A DNA stretch of 64,000 nt, taken from JAOUEA01 sp963734685 (lineage in GTDB: Bacteria > Actinomycetota > UBA4738 > HRBIN12). Shown here one piece after another: positions 35,548 through 45,521 of this stretch. The position numbers and the translations under genes were made by a program. Each line of letters opens with the position of its first letter. Position 1 is the stretch's first letter. The notes under the pieces were generated by a model. It saw only the letters and a list, made by a program, of their open reading frames with translations, had not been told where the DNA came from and searched no databases. The stretch is from contig CAVTIC010000002.1 of the NCBI GenBank assembly GCA_963734685.1, forward strand, positions 1-64,000. Direction: 5' to 3'.

Positions 35548-36257
35548 TCGTGTCGGCGCCGTCCGACGTCGCCGAGCCGAGCCCAACCGTCTCGTGGTCG
35601 AGGCGCGTTCGGCGAGTCGGTGGTGGCATCGGGGTAGTCCTCGCCGCCCTGTGGCTCCTGCGCGGCATCCTCCTTGCGAGATCCCGTCAGCTCCATTGGG
35701 GCGCGACCGATCGGGAGTCCCGCGACCCCCTTCCCGGCGATGCCCTCATCCCGAGCCCGAACCTGGCTGCGACACGCGTCCTCAGCGTTCGCGCCCCAGC
35801 CGACCAGGTCTGGCCGTGGATCGCCCAGCTGGGCCAGAGGCGAGGCGGCTTCTACAGCTACGACGGCCTCGAGAACCTGGTGGGCTGCGACATCCACAGC
35901 GCGGATCGGGTCGTGCCCGAGTGGCAGGACGTAGAGGTAGGGGACGAGGTCAAGCTCCATCCGGAGATCGCACTCACCGTGGCCGCCCTCGAGCCGGGTC
36001 GATCGCTCGTGCTCCAAGGAGGAGTACCCATGGGGAACATCGCGCCGCCGTACGACTTCACATGGGCCTTCGTGCTCCGGGAGCGCACCGACGGGACGAC
36101 CAGGCTGCTGGTCCGGGAGCGATACGCGTACACCAAGTGGTGGACACCCCTCCTCGTCGAGCCCACTGCGGTGGTCGCCTTCCTGATGACCCGGAAGATG
36201 CTTCGCGGGATCAGGGACCGCGCCGAGCGGATCGCTGTCCGATCTAGCCCGGGCTGA
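35544..36257 (+). CDS. membrane-anchored SRPBCC-family protein 2
   Basis: A 237-residue paralogue of 33729-34370: a membrane helix (GIGVVLAALWLLRGILLA), then VRAPADQVWPWIAQLGQRRG, GFYSYDGLENLVGCDIHSAD and a C-terminal RKMLRGIRDRAERIA like RKMLLGIKGRAERLA in the other copy. The start overlaps the epimerase stop. The pair flanks the epimerase in convergent orientation, so the three genes are probably one functional unit. Confidence 0.8.
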   Translation: MIVSAPSDVAEPSPTVSWSRRVRRVGGGIGVVLAALWLLRGILLARSRQLHWGATDRESRDPLPGDALIPSPNLAATRVLSVRAPADQVWPWIAQLGQRRGGFYSYDGLENLVGCDIHSADRVVPEWQDVEVGDEVKLHPEIALTVAALEPGRSLVLQGGVPMGNIAPPYDFTWAFVLRERTDGTTRLLVRERYAYTKWWTPLLVEPTAVVAFLMTRKMLRGIRDRAERIAVRSSPG

Positions 36258-36280
36258 CCCTCTTCGCGAAGAGCCAGCCC
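36251..36280. terminator. hairpin between convergent genes
   Basis: GGGCTGACCCTCTTCG pairs with CGAAGAGCCAGCCC (one small internal bulge) right at the stop of the SRPBCC gene and 23 bases from the end of the convergent three-helix-bundle gene. Likely a bidirectional terminator. Confidence 0.6.
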
Positions 36281-36302
36281 CAAGCAACGGAGGGGTCAGG
36301 CG

Positions 36303-36491
36303 TCAGGCTGCCTGCGCCGCCGCCCGGAGGCGCTCTCGGGCGAACCTCTCACTCAAGAGACCGACATACATCTGGATCGGAGCGCCAGCCCACCTCTTCG
36401 CCGTGTCCCTCAGGCACTCCACCACGGTGGCTCGCGTGAAGGTTCCGGCGAACTCGGCCACCAGTCGATCTCCTTCTGTGCGTTCCTTCAT
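36303..36491 (-). CDS. three-helix-bundle protein (ArsC-associated N-terminal-like domain)
   Basis: A 62-residue soluble protein: LVAEFAGTFTRATVVECLRD, then a second helix and YVGLLSERFARERLRAAAQ. The pattern matches the small three-helix dimerisation module found alone or at the N-terminus of actinobacterial arsenate-reductase-like phosphatases. The catalytic domain is absent here. ATG 36491 has GAAGGAAGGCAGC upstream, a good ribosome site. Role unknown. Confidence 0.6.
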   Translation of the reverse strand: MKERTEGDRLVAEFAGTFTRATVVECLRDTAKRWAGAPIQMYVGLLSERFARERLRAAAQAA

Positions 36492-36531
36492 CAGCTGCCT
36501 TCCTTCGGTGTCTCGATAGTAATGGTGCGAG

Positions 36532-36783
36532 ATGGCGAGAAGATGGATGAACCTTGCCAGGAAGGGATCCGCGCGGACCCTCTCGCTTGCTGAGGAGCCC
36601 GTGATGCGAGAGGCCTCGGCGGAGATCAGGGACGTACGGCTGTCGCTCGGGAGCCTCCGGGGCGCGCTCCAGGCGCAGGTCGAGGCACGCGGGATCGACC
36701 CTGCGCTCCTTCGAGACCAGACTCGTGGATCTGGACGGCGCCCTTCAGCGGTTCCGGCAACGACTCTCGCCCACGACGCCGTG
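36532..36783 (+). CDS. short hypothetical protein, probably frameshifted
   Basis: The first 62 residues (NLARKGSARTLSLAEEP, EIRDVRLSLGSLRGALQAQV) look protein-like. After DPALL the original frame becomes Arg/Ser-rich and overlaps the opposite gene, whereas the next frame reads FETRLVDLDGALQRFRQRLS and stops at 36783. A one-base difference near 36713 would join them into an 83-residue helical protein. No family recognised. Confidence 0.35.
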
Positions 36784-36803
36784 AGGCGGCCTCAGGCCTG
36801 CGA

Positions 36804-37550
36804 TCAGCGCTGCAGGCGAGCGAGCAGGTACAGCACCTCGAGATAGAGCCAGACCACGGTCGCCAGCAGCCCCCACCCCGAATACCACTCCATGAACGAG
36901 GGCGCTCCGTTGGCGATGCCTTGGTCGACCACGGCGAAGTCGATGAACAGGTTCAGAGCCGCCACGACGCAGATCACCACGCTGATCGCGATACCCGTCG
37001 GCGACGGATCGGTCCAGAGGCGGAGGCTCACCCCGAAGATGCTGAGGACCCAGGCGGTGAGGTACATCAGGCCGATCCCCAGCGTCGCGGCGACGACGAC
37101 CAGCGCGAAGCGCCGGGTGACCTTCACGACGCCGAACGCGTACAAGATGAGGCACACGAGGACGGTCGCCATCGTGGCGAGCAATGCCTGCGCGACGATG
37201 CCGTCGTAGGCCGTTTCGTAGACCTTCGAGATCGCTCCCACCCACAGGCCCATCAGCAAGGCGTAGACCAAGCCGCCGATCGGAGCGAGGCGGGGGCGCG
37301 CGATCGCCAGGAACGACAACGCGATCAGCAGGAAGTAGCCGAGGAGCCAGGCCGGCCCCGACGTCGTACGGATCACTGTGCCGGCGCGGCTCCAGCCGAC
37401 GGCAGCGAACGCGCAGGTCAGTGCGAACAGGACCAGGGTCTTGACGACCGTCCCCCCGACGGACATCCGACGAGGAGCCGCGCCCCCACGAGAGACCTCG
37501 CCGATGGACTCCGCGGAGAAGGTCCTCTCGTTGATCATCTGGTGCGCCAT
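36804..37550 (-). CDS. Bax inhibitor-1/YccA-family membrane protein
   Basis: A 248-residue protein with a 30-residue soluble N-terminus and seven membrane helices. Signature segments are VYALLMGLWVGAISKVYETA, VCLILYAFGVVKVTRRF and ALNLFIDFAVVDQGIANGAP, the last with the paired Asp typical of the BI-1 pore. Members modulate ion or proton leak and stress. ATG 37550 is the first start. Divergent from the cNMP-binding gene. Confidence 0.9.
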   Translation of the reverse strand: MAHQMINERTFSAESIGEVSRGGAAPRRMSVGGTVVKTLVLFALTCAFAAVGWSRAGTVIRTTSGPAWLLGYFLLIALSFLAIARPRLAPIGGLVYALLMGLWVGAISKVYETAYDGIVAQALLATMATVLVCLILYAFGVVKVTRRFALVVVAATLGIGLMYLTAWVLSIFGVSLRLWTDPSPTGIAISVVICVVAALNLFIDFAVVDQGIANGAPSFMEWYSGWGLLATVVWLYLEVLYLLARLQR

Positions 37551-37648
37551 AGAGCCGTGACCCTATCCGACGGACCCAAGGCCTGCAGCTTCGCGCCGAC
37601 GAGGCGACGTGCCGCGACGGGCTTCGCAGCCCGTTCGAGCTTTCTCCG

Positions 37649-38185
37649 ATGCGTGGCACTGATGCCCCGACACTCGCTAGGCTCCTCGGCGTGGACCGGG
37701 AACAGGTGGTCGCCGTGCTCCGGGAGACCCACCTCTTCCGGGGCGCAGATCAGTCGGCCCTCGAGTCGGTGGCCGAGATCGTCGACGAGGTGTCGTCCCC
37801 ACCGGGTCAGCACATCTTCTTCGTGGGCGACATCGCGACCGAGTTCTTCATCGTGGCCCAGGGGAAGGTCCGCGTGTACATCCCGGGCCACGGCGACGAG
37901 CTCGACCTCGGGATCGTGGGTGAGGGACAGATGTTCGGCGAGGGGGGCTTGTTCGACGGCGGACCTCGGGTCGCATCGGCGATCGCTCTCGAGCCATCGA
38001 CGATCTTGCGGATCCCACGCGACCATTGGCTCCTCGTGATCGACGAGATCCCCGAGTTCACCCGGCGGATGCTCTTCGCGATCGGTGCGTCGGTCCGCCA
38101 GTACACCTCGCACGCGATCGACTTCCTCTTCCTCAACGTGGAGATCCCCTCGTTCCCGCCGGACGAAGACGTCCCTCGTGGATGA
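37649..38185 (+). CDS. cyclic-nucleotide-binding protein without a DNA-binding domain
   Basis: A 178-residue CRP-like receptor. The phosphate-binding cassette FGEGGLFDGGPRVASAIAL has the expected FGE and PRxAS residues, preceded by FIVAQGKVRVYIPGHGDELD. The protein stops after the long C-helix, so the winged helix of CRP/FNR regulators is missing; no continuation in another frame looks like one. It may sense cAMP made by the cyclases in this window and act by protein contact. The stop overlaps repeat R3. Confidence 0.8.
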   Translation: MRGTDAPTLARLLGVDREQVVAVLRETHLFRGADQSALESVAEIVDEVSSPPGQHIFFVGDIATEFFIVAQGKVRVYIPGHGDELDLGIVGEGQMFGEGGLFDGGPRVASAIALEPSTILRIPRDHWLLVIDEIPEFTRRMLFAIGASVRQYTSHAIDFLFLNVEIPSFPPDEDVPRG

Positions 38186-38228
38186 CTCCGACCTGGCTGT
38201 GGGTACTACCCTCCTTGACGTGTGGGGT
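38184..38228 (+). repeat. partial repeat R3
   Basis: A 45-base stretch matching the left block of R1 and R2 (CTGTGGGTACTACCCTCCTT is identical to R1) with one inserted G and a few changes. The right block with GAACACCCC is absent. It begins within the stop codon of the cNMP-binding protein. Confidence 0.55.
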
Positions 38229-38293
38229 CGTGGACAGAGGTCGAGGAGGGAGCGAGACCGGAAGAGTGAGGTCATACGCGAGAGGTGAGTGGC

Positions 38294-38761
38294 ATGGCCG
38301 GAGGTAAGGCACGCCTGCCTCCCCGGTGGTTCGTCGTAGCCTTCTGGCACGTGCACCGGTGGATGGTCCGGGCTAGCGGTGGACGCAAGGGGCTGTGGCC
38401 TCCCCGCCCGGGCAAGTGGGGCGCCCTGCGGCTCACCACGAAGGGCCGACACAGCGGCGAGCCGCGGAGCGTGATCGTCGGCTACTACGAGGACGGGCCC
38501 AACCTGGTCACGATGGCGATGAACGGCTGGGGTGCGGCCGAGCCGGCTTGGTGGCTGAACCTGCAGGCCCATCCCGAGGCGGTCGTCGAGCTGGCCGGCG
38601 GGGTCCGGCGCGAGGTGCTCGGCAGGGCCGCGGTGGGCGAGGAGCGAGAACGGCTGTGGCAGCGATGGCGCGAGATAGACACGAACCTCGACGGCTACGC
38701 GGCACGGCGCCCGCGAGAGACGGCGGTCGTCGTCCTCGAGTCGCGTGCGGCGGCCGACTGA
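38294..38761 (+). CDS. deazaflavin (F420)-dependent nitroreductase-family (Ddn-like) protein
   Basis: A 155-residue split-barrel protein. Family marks are GALRLTTKGRHSGEPRSVIV, then EDGPNLVTMAMNGWG, PAWWLNLQAHPEAVVEL and AVVGEE-like helix residues near the end. Members reduce quinones or nitro compounds with F420H2. ATG 38294 is preferred to GTG 38285 because it begins the basic N-terminus common in the family. It implies that the organism makes F420. Confidence 0.85.
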   Translation: MAGGKARLPPRWFVVAFWHVHRWMVRASGGRKGLWPPRPGKWGALRLTTKGRHSGEPRSVIVGYYEDGPNLVTMAMNGWGAAEPAWWLNLQAHPEAVVELAGGVRREVLGRAAVGEERERLWQRWREIDTNLDGYAARRPRETAVVVLESRAAAD

Positions 38762-38920
38762 GCCGCCGGCCACTCTCGCGCTGAGTGTATGCAGGTTGGC
38801 CATGAAGCTGGACATGGGAGTCGGAGCTCGGCCTCGCGGCCGAAGCCTGTGCTTACATCCCCGCCGTCCTGCCGGCCGCCCAGCGACGCGCTTCAGTTCC
38901 CAGACCGCGAAGGGGCCGCG

Positions 38921-39931
38921 ATGAAGGCGATCGTTCAGAGTAGGTATGGCTCATCCGACGTCTTGGAGCTCCGTGACGTCGACCAGCCAGCGGTCCGGGA
39001 TGATCAGATGCTCGTCCGGGTTCGTGCGGCGTCGGTTCACGCCGATGTGTGGCATGTGATGCGCGGCGTGCCGTATGTCCTCAGGATCATGGGGGCCGGG
39101 CTGCGCGCGCCGAAGGACCTCGTTCCTGGCACGGATCTGGCCGGGGTCGTCGAGTCGGTCGGTAGAACCGTGACTCGGTTCCGGCCGGGTGATGAGGTTT
39201 TCGGTCAGAGCCTTGTCGCCAACCTTTGGCGCCACGGTGGCGCGTTCGCCGAGTACGCGGCCGTTTCGGAAGCACGGTTCGAACGGAAGCCCGCCGGCCT
39301 GACGTTCGAACAAGCTGCGGCCGTCCCCACGTCCGGGTCGCTGGGGGTGCAGGCCGTTCGCGACGAGGGACGGGTGCAAGCCGAACAGGAGGTCTTGATC
39401 AACGGCGCGGGTGGCGCCGTGGGGACGTTCGCGGTGCAGCTCGCCAAAGCGTACGGAGCGAACGTGACCGGCGTGGATGCCGCCGAGAAGCTCGACATGA
39501 TCCGGTCCATCGGCGCGGACCGGGTGGTCGACTACGCGCAGGAGGACTTCACCCGAGGCGACGAGCGCTACGACGTCATCCTCGACATCGCCGGGAACCA
39601 CACGTGGCCGGAGGTCAGACGCGCGCTGACCCCCGAAGGGACATACGTCTTGATCGGGCACGATCAGTACGGAGCCTCGGGCCACCGCTGGTTCGGGAGC
39701 CTGGGCCGCTTCGCCAAGCTGATGGTGATGGCTCCTTTCGTGAACCAGCTGCATCCCTTCCGTGGCGCGAAGGACCCAGGAGACCGCCTGGTGGTCCTCA
39801 AGGAGCTCATCGAGGCCGGAAAGGTCACGCCCGTCATCGACAGGACCTTCCCGCTGAGCGAGGTCCCCGAGGCCGTCCGCTATCTGGAATCGGGGCAAGC
39901 ACGAGGGAAGCTCGTCGTCACCGTTGGGTAG
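38921..39931 (+). CDS. NAD(P)-dependent alcohol dehydrogenase / quinone-reductase-type MDR
   Basis: An intact 336-residue medium-chain dehydrogenase/reductase. MKAIVQSRYGSSDVLELRDV opens it, followed by PGTDLAGVVESVG, then AEQEVLINGAGGAVGTFAVQ (nucleotide binding) and VIDRTFPLSEVPEAVRYLES. The zinc ligands of true alcohol dehydrogenases are not evident, so quinone or enoyl reductase activity is more likely. It is the undamaged relative of the gene at 16056-17033 and a template for correcting it. ATG 38921 lacks a strong Shine-Dalgarno sequence (AAGGGGCCGCG). Confidence 0.85.
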   Translation: MKAIVQSRYGSSDVLELRDVDQPAVRDDQMLVRVRAASVHADVWHVMRGVPYVLRIMGAGLRAPKDLVPGTDLAGVVESVGRTVTRFRPGDEVFGQSLVANLWRHGGAFAEYAAVSEARFERKPAGLTFEQAAAVPTSGSLGVQAVRDEGRVQAEQEVLINGAGGAVGTFAVQLAKAYGANVTGVDAAEKLDMIRSIGADRVVDYAQEDFTRGDERYDVILDIAGNHTWPEVRRALTPEGTYVLIGHDQYGASGHRWFGSLGRFAKLMVMAPFVNQLHPFRGAKDPGDRLVVLKELIEAGKVTPVIDRTFPLSEVPEAVRYLESGQARGKLVVTVG

Positions 39932-40024
39932 TGACGACAACCATGTGGCCCGACGCTACCTTGATCGGGACGGCTGGAGGGTGGAGTACTTCACACTTCG
40001 GGTGACGTGACGGAGGCCCAGCAT

Positions 40025-40558
40025 TCAGCCGAGCTGCACTCGATACTCCCAGCCCTCTTGCCACGCGAACGGTGCCGCGACCAAAGCCTCGATCGGCGTC
40101 CCGTTGACGAAGTGGTCGAGAGCCCACCGCGTCGCGGTGTGGCCGATCATCAGGACCCGCTGCCCCTCCCACGGCTCCAGGTCGCGAAGGAGACCTCCGA
40201 CCCGGGCGATCGCTTCGCGCCAACTCTCCCCGGAGGGATACGGAACGTCGACGTGATGCACACGCCGCAATGCGTTCGCGGGCGCGCCGTTCATGAGACC
40301 GTAGTCGCACTCCCTGAGCCGCCAGTCGTGGAGCACGGGCACACCGATACCGTCGAACGCGATGCGGACCGTCTCGAGAGCCCTCTCCAGGTCCGAGGTG
40401 AAGATCGTGGAGTGTCCATCGTCGCGCCGCCGCTCTCCAAGCCTTCGCGCCTGTTCGCGACCCGCGGATGAGAGGTACCCAGGGTTCCATCCTGTAGCGA
40501 TGCCGTTCTCGTTGTCGTCGGTCGTCGAATGTGTCTCGAAAACCAGATCCACGTGCAT
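40025..40558 (-). CDS. histidine-phosphatase-superfamily protein with an ETHS motif
   Basis: A 177-residue phosphoglycerate-mutase-like protein. The N-terminal catalytic His10 sits in LVFETHSTTDDNENGIATGW in place of the usual RHGE. Then come TSDLERALETVRIAF, LRECDYGLMNG (catalytic Glu region) and MIGHTATRWALDHF (second His). The Arg before the first His is Thr here, seen in one actinobacterial branch. Phosphatase substrate unknown. Intact and monocistronic. Confidence 0.8.
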   Translation of the reverse strand: MHVDLVFETHSTTDDNENGIATGWNPGYLSSAGREQARRLGERRRDDGHSTIFTSDLERALETVRIAFDGIGVPVLHDWRLRECDYGLMNGAPANALRRVHHVDVPYPSGESWREAIARVGGLLRDLEPWEGQRVLMIGHTATRWALDHFVNGTPIEALVAAPFAWQEGWEYRVQLG

Positions 40559-40726
40559 GACGGAGGGACCCTAGCCCACCCGAGTGCAAGAGGACGCGCA
40601 CGCCGGGGCGGGACGCATGGTCCCGGCGTGGAGCCCACGCCGGTATGTGCCCGATGGCAACGAGCATCTTGTGGATGGCGATGGCAGCCGGGATGACGAT
40701 CGACCGATCGGCGCTACGCTCACGCG

Positions 40727-41011
40727 GTGATGGATCCGTCGACCGCCGCCTCGCTCGCGACCGCGGTCGGGACGCTCGTCCTCGCATTCGCCACGTTCGT
40801 GGCGGTCCGGGCTGCGAACCGCGCCGCCCGTGTCGCTGAGTACTCGATGCAGATCGGGATCCGGCCCCTCCTCGTCCCGTCGCGGCTGGAGGATCCCGAG
40901 CAGAAGGTGATGTGGCCCGACGGGCACTGGGTGCAGCTCGCGGGCGGTGGCGCGAGCTCCATGGTCCGCCAGTGGAACCTCGATCGGCCTGAACCTCGGG
41001 AGGCTCCCTAG
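40727..41011 (+). CDS. single-helix membrane protein, apparently truncated
   Basis: A 94-residue protein. One N-terminal membrane helix (AASLATAVGTLVLAFATFVAVRAA) is followed by RAARVAEYSMQIGIRPLLVP, SRLEDPEQKVMWPDGHWVQL and a glycine-rich turn, then an unrelated-looking 18-residue tail. The body should continue as a beta-rich cytoplasmic domain; it ends abruptly 3 bases before the next gene. Truncated or deleted at the 3' end. Confidence 0.5.
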   Translation: MMDPSTAASLATAVGTLVLAFATFVAVRAANRAARVAEYSMQIGIRPLLVPSRLEDPEQKVMWPDGHWVQLAGGGASSMVRQWNLDRPEPREAP

Positions 41012-41014
41012 CTC

Positions 41015-44000
41015 ATGCGTACCTGCTCCCGGTGTGGGGAGGAGAATCCCGAGCGCGCCCGGTTCTGCCTGAATTGCGGTGAGCCACTCGGGACGCCGGA
41101 GCCTGCCCGGCTCGAGCGGAAGTTCGCCACCGCCCTGTTCGCCGATCTCGTCGGATCCACGTCACTCGCCGAGCAGGGAGGACCCGGAGGTCGTCCAGGA
41201 GTCGTCGGCGCGGCGTTCGACCGGCTGGCGGAGGAGATCGCGCGGTACGAGGGGCTGCTCGAGAAGTTCATGGGCGACGCGATCCTGGCGGTCTTCGGCG
41301 TGCCACGCGCGCACGAGGACGATGCGGACCGGGCCGTCCGCGCCGGCCTCGAGATGCAGGCCGTGCTCTCGGAGCTGAACCGCGGGTTCGCCGACGAGGG
41401 GAAGCCGCAGCTCGCGATGCGGATCGGCGTCGAGGCGGGCGAGGTGCTCGTCGACGTGGAGCGCGCGAGCGGCCCTCGAGACCGGATGCTGACCGGCGAT
41501 GCCGTGAACACCGCGGCGCGCCTGCAGTCCGCCGCGGAGCCGGGTCGCGTGATCGTCGGTCCGGGCGTCTACGAGGCGACGAAGGAGGTCATCGAGTACC
41601 GCGGGCTGCCCGCGCTCGAGGCCAAGGGGAAGGCCGAGCCGGTCCCGGTGTGGGAGGCCCTCAGGATCCGCGCCCGGCAGCGCGGCGAGCGTCCCGAGCT
41701 CGGGATGCAGGCGAGGCTCGTCGGGCGGGACGAGGAGCTCTCCGTCCTGATCCAGACGTTCGAGCGGGTCCGCTCGGAGGATCGTCCTGCGCTCGTGACC
41801 GTCGTGGGCCCGGCGGGGGTGGGCAAGACGCGGCTCGCCCGCGAGCTCGAGGCCTACGTCGACTCGCTGCCGGCGTTCATCCATTGGCGACGAGGCCGCT
41901 GCCTCGCGTACGGCAACACCACGTACTCGGCGCTCGCGGACGCGATCAAGGCGCAGTGCGAGATCCTCGAGGACGACGCGGCCGACGTCGTGCTGAAGAA
42001 GATCGAGGACGCGATCGAGGAGCTCTTCGGCGACACCGAGCTCGCCCCGCAGGTCGGCGCCTTGATGGGCGTCGGCGAGCCCGGGGCGTACAGCCGCGAG
42101 GACCTGTTCGATGCATGGCGCCGATTCTTCGAGCGGATGGCGGCCCGGTACCCGCTCGTGCTCGTGTTCGAGGACATCCACTGGGCCGACGAGGGCCTGC
42201 TGGACTTCATCGAGTACCTCGGCGACTGGGCACAGGGGCCGATCATGACGGTCGCGCTCGCGCGGCCCGAGCTGTTCGAGCGGCGGCCGACGTGGGGCGG
42301 CGGCAAGCGCAACGCGGCCTCGATCGCGCTCGACCCGCTGTCCACCGACGAGAGCGTCGCGATGCTCGACGACCTGCTCGCCGGCGGACTCCCCGAGGAG
42401 CTCGGTCGCCTGATCGCGGCGCGGAGCGAGGGCAACCCTCTGTTCGTGGAGGAGATCGTCCGCAAGCTGATCGATGACGGCGTGCTCCGTGCGGGCGAGG
42501 CGTCGGGCTGGGAGGTCGCGACGCCAGTGAGCCGCGTGGACCTGCCTCGGTCGATCCAGGGTTTGATCGCGGCGCGGCTCGACGGCCTGCCCGACGACGA
42601 GAAGGCGCTCCTGCAGGACGCGGCGGTCGTGGGGCGCGTGTTCTGGTCGGGCGCCGTCGTCGCCCTGAGCGGCGCGGGGGCCGGGGACGTGCGCGACGCG
42701 CTCGGGCGCCTGCGCGTCAAGGAGCTCGTGCTCCTCAACGACCCGCCGAGCTTCTCCGGTGAGCTCGAGTTCACGTTCCGGCACGCCCTGATCCGCGACG
42801 GAGCGTACGACTCGCTGCCGAAGTCGCTGCGCGCGTCGAAGCACGTGCAGGTGGCGCGGTGGGCGGAGGCGAAGGCCGGCGACCGCGCGGACGAGATCGC
42901 CGCGCTCATCGCCACCCACGACCTCGAGGCGCTCCGCTACCTCGACGAGCTCGGCGACGTCTCCGCCCAGCGCGCGGTCGTGCAGCGCGACGCCTACCGA
43001 TGGGCGATGGCCGCAGCCGACCGGGCCGCCGGCGCTGTGGTTGCCCGGCGAGGCGAGCCGCTGGTACGGCGAGGCGCTCCCGCTCGCCGAGGCGATCGGC
43101 CTGCCCGCCGCCGAACGCGCCCCGATCGCGCGCGAGCTCTACGACGCGTCGTTCGGGACGCTCACCGTCGACGCGTCGATGAACGCGGCGCGGATGGCGC
43201 TCGCGCTGTTCGAAGAAGCCGGCGACGAGCTCCAGGCCGGCGCCGCGGAGTCCTGGCTGATCATCCCGACGTTCCAGCAGGGCCGCCAGGAGGAAGCACT
43301 CGGGCACGGCCGCCGGGCGATCGCGCGCCTCGAGTCGTTCGGTGAGACGCGGGAGCTCGCCGCCGCCCTGCGCCTGATGGGCCAGTTCCACTGGCGACGA
43401 GGCGAGTCGGAGGCCGCGGACACGTGCCTGCGACGTGCGGAGGAGATCGCGCGGCACGTCGGCGCGCGAGACATCCAGGCCGAAGCGGTGCAGGATCTCG
43501 GAGTCAACCTGTCGCAGAGCGGTCGGCCGGAGGAGGCCCTCGCGACGTTGGAGGAGGCGTTCCGCCTGGCGAAGGAGGTCGGCGACCGTCTGAACCTCCA
43601 ACGGATGTACAACAACTACGCCTCGACCCTCGCCGGCTACGCTTCCCAGTTCGTCCGCGCGCGCGCGATCGCCGCCGAAGGGGTCGAGCTGGGTCGCCGT
43701 ATCGGAGGGATCGGTTGGCTCGCGTGGATCGTCGGGACCCTCGGTGAGATCGACCTCGCCCTCGGTGACCTCGCGCAGGCCGAGGAGCTGACCCGGGAGG
43801 CCCTCGCGTACGCGCTCGAGTCCCACGACGAGCCTCTCGTGAGCCTGCGGTACCCGATCTTGGCGCAGGTCGTGCTGATGCGAGGCAAGGTCGCCGAAGC
43901 CGAGGAATCCATCGTGCGTGCGCACGAGCTCCTGCGCGGAGATGAGGAGCCGCAGGGCGAGATCCCCAGGTCGTGGACAGAGGCGATGCTCGCGTCGGCG

Positions 44001-44475
44001 ACGCAGGCCCAGGACGAGGCGCTCGCTCACCTGCGACACGGCGTCGAGCTCTCCGAACGGTTCAGCGTCGATCTCACGCCTCAGCTCGAGCTCGACCTGA
44101 TCCGGATGCTGGTTCCGCGGGGTGAGCACGACGAGGCGCGGGCGGCTCGCGCGGTGCTCGGGCGCGGGTGGAGCCCGTTCACTCGTGCCTGCTCCGACGC
44201 GGCGGACGGCCTGCTCGCGCCGGACGCGGCAGCGGCCATCGGCCCCTTGCAGGCGGCCGTCGATGCCTTCGACGCGCTCGGCACCCGGGTCGATCTGGCG
44301 CGAGCGACTGCTCGACCTCGGCCGGGCCGAGCGGAGCGCCGGCCTCGATCCACGGCCCTCGCTGGAGCGGGCACGAGCCCTGTTGATCGAGTGCGACGCC
44401 CTGTACTTCCTCCCGGAGGTGGATGAGGAGATCGCCTCGACCGATGCGGGCGATGATCCGGGAGGAGGGCGATGA
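41015..44475 (+). pseudogene. adenylate cyclase-AAA ATPase-TPR regulator, two frameshifts
   Basis: A 1150-residue class III cyclase of the LuxR/AAA-associated type. Order: zinc ribbon (Cys4, 7, 18, 21); cyclase domain with ALFADLVGSTSLAEQ, KFMGDAILAVFG and GDAVNTAARLQSAAEP; AAA ATPase with Walker A GPAGVGKTRLAREL near residue 266 and VLVFEDIHWADEGLLDF; then long TPR-like repeats. An extra G near 43030 breaks the frame before LWLPGEASRWYGEAL. A 2-base loss near 44300 breaks it again before RLLDLGRAERSAGLD. The stop overlaps the next start (ATGA). The catalytic and ATPase parts remain in one frame. Confidence 0.85.
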
Positions 44476-45489
44476 CGGAGTCGCCGCTCCGACTCACACG
44501 GGCGCAGATCCTCGCGTTCCGACGCCACGTCGGTGCGCTCGACGAACGGCTCCCACGAGGACGTCGTTCGCTCCGGCGTGCGGCATGGGCCGGTCTGCAG
44601 GACAGCATGCCCCGAGCCGCGGTCCTGTCGATCCACGCGCGCGTCGAGGGCACCGAGTCGTCAACCTGGGAGGACCCTTCGCTCGTCCAGGTCTGGGGGC
44701 CCCGGTACCACGCCTACGTCATCGAGGCGCGCGACGTCGCGGTCTTCACGCTCGGGAGGTTGCCGGAGGGTGGCAAGACGCGGCGGACGGCCGACGACCT
44801 TGCCGATCGCCTCCACGCTTCCCTCGATGGGGCCCGCATGCGGTACGACGAGGCCGGGCACGCGATCGGCGTGCATGGCAACGCCCTCCGCTACGCTGCG
44901 TTGACCGGCACGGTCCTGATCCGGTGGGAGGGAGCGCGACTTCCCACCATCTGGACGGTGCCGCCGCCCGAGGCTCGACCCGCTCGACGCCCTCCTCGAG
45001 CTCGCTCGCCGGTACCTGCACATCTTCGGTCCCACCACGCCCGATGCCTTCGCTGGGTGGGCGGGGATCCCGTCGCGGCGAGGTCGCGCGGCGTTCGACG
45101 CGCTGGCCACGTCCCTGACCGCCGTGCGAACGCCGATCGGGGACGCGTGGATCCTCACCCGCGACGAGCCGATGTTCCGCGCCGCCCCGGGGCCCGTGGC
45201 GTCAGCACGGATCCTCCCGAGCGGCGACGCCTACTTCCTCCTCCAAGGAGCCGATCGCGAACTCCTGGTCGCCGACGCCGATCGTCGCCGCGAGCTCTGG
45301 ACCCCGCGCGTCTGGCCGGGCGGACTCCTCGTCGAGGGCGAGCTCGTCGGGACGTGGCGACGCACGCAGGGGACGGTGACGATCCAGACCTGGCGCCGTC
45401 TGTCGCGCGCGGCGCGCGAGGCGGTCGAAGCGGAAGCGGAGTCCTTGCCACTGTCCGGTGGGTCGATCGTCGTCCGCTGGGACGACTGA
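44472..45489 (+). pseudogene. winged-helix (HTH_42) DNA-binding-domain protein 1, frameshifted
   Basis: A family of about 340 residues typified by the AlkZ/YcaQ-like HTH_42 fold. The N-terminal half has RAAWAGLQDSMPRAAVLSIH, VWGPRYHAYVIEARDVAVFT and GNALRYAALTGTVLIRWEGA. After PPPEA near 44975 the frame changes, and the C-terminal half continues LARRYLHIFGPTTPDAFAGW, GDAYFLLQGADRELLV and PGGLLVEGELVGTWRR. Members are DNA glycosylase-like or regulators. Coupled to the cyclase by ATGA. Indel as read disrupts it. Confidence 0.75.
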
Positions 45490-45521
45490 CGCGACAGAGG
45501 CGTGCACGTCCGGGAGCGGCC

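Noticed and set aside
40559..40726. Possible coding remnant before the single-helix membrane gene
   Set aside because: Short frames on both strands lack family features; treated as intergenic.
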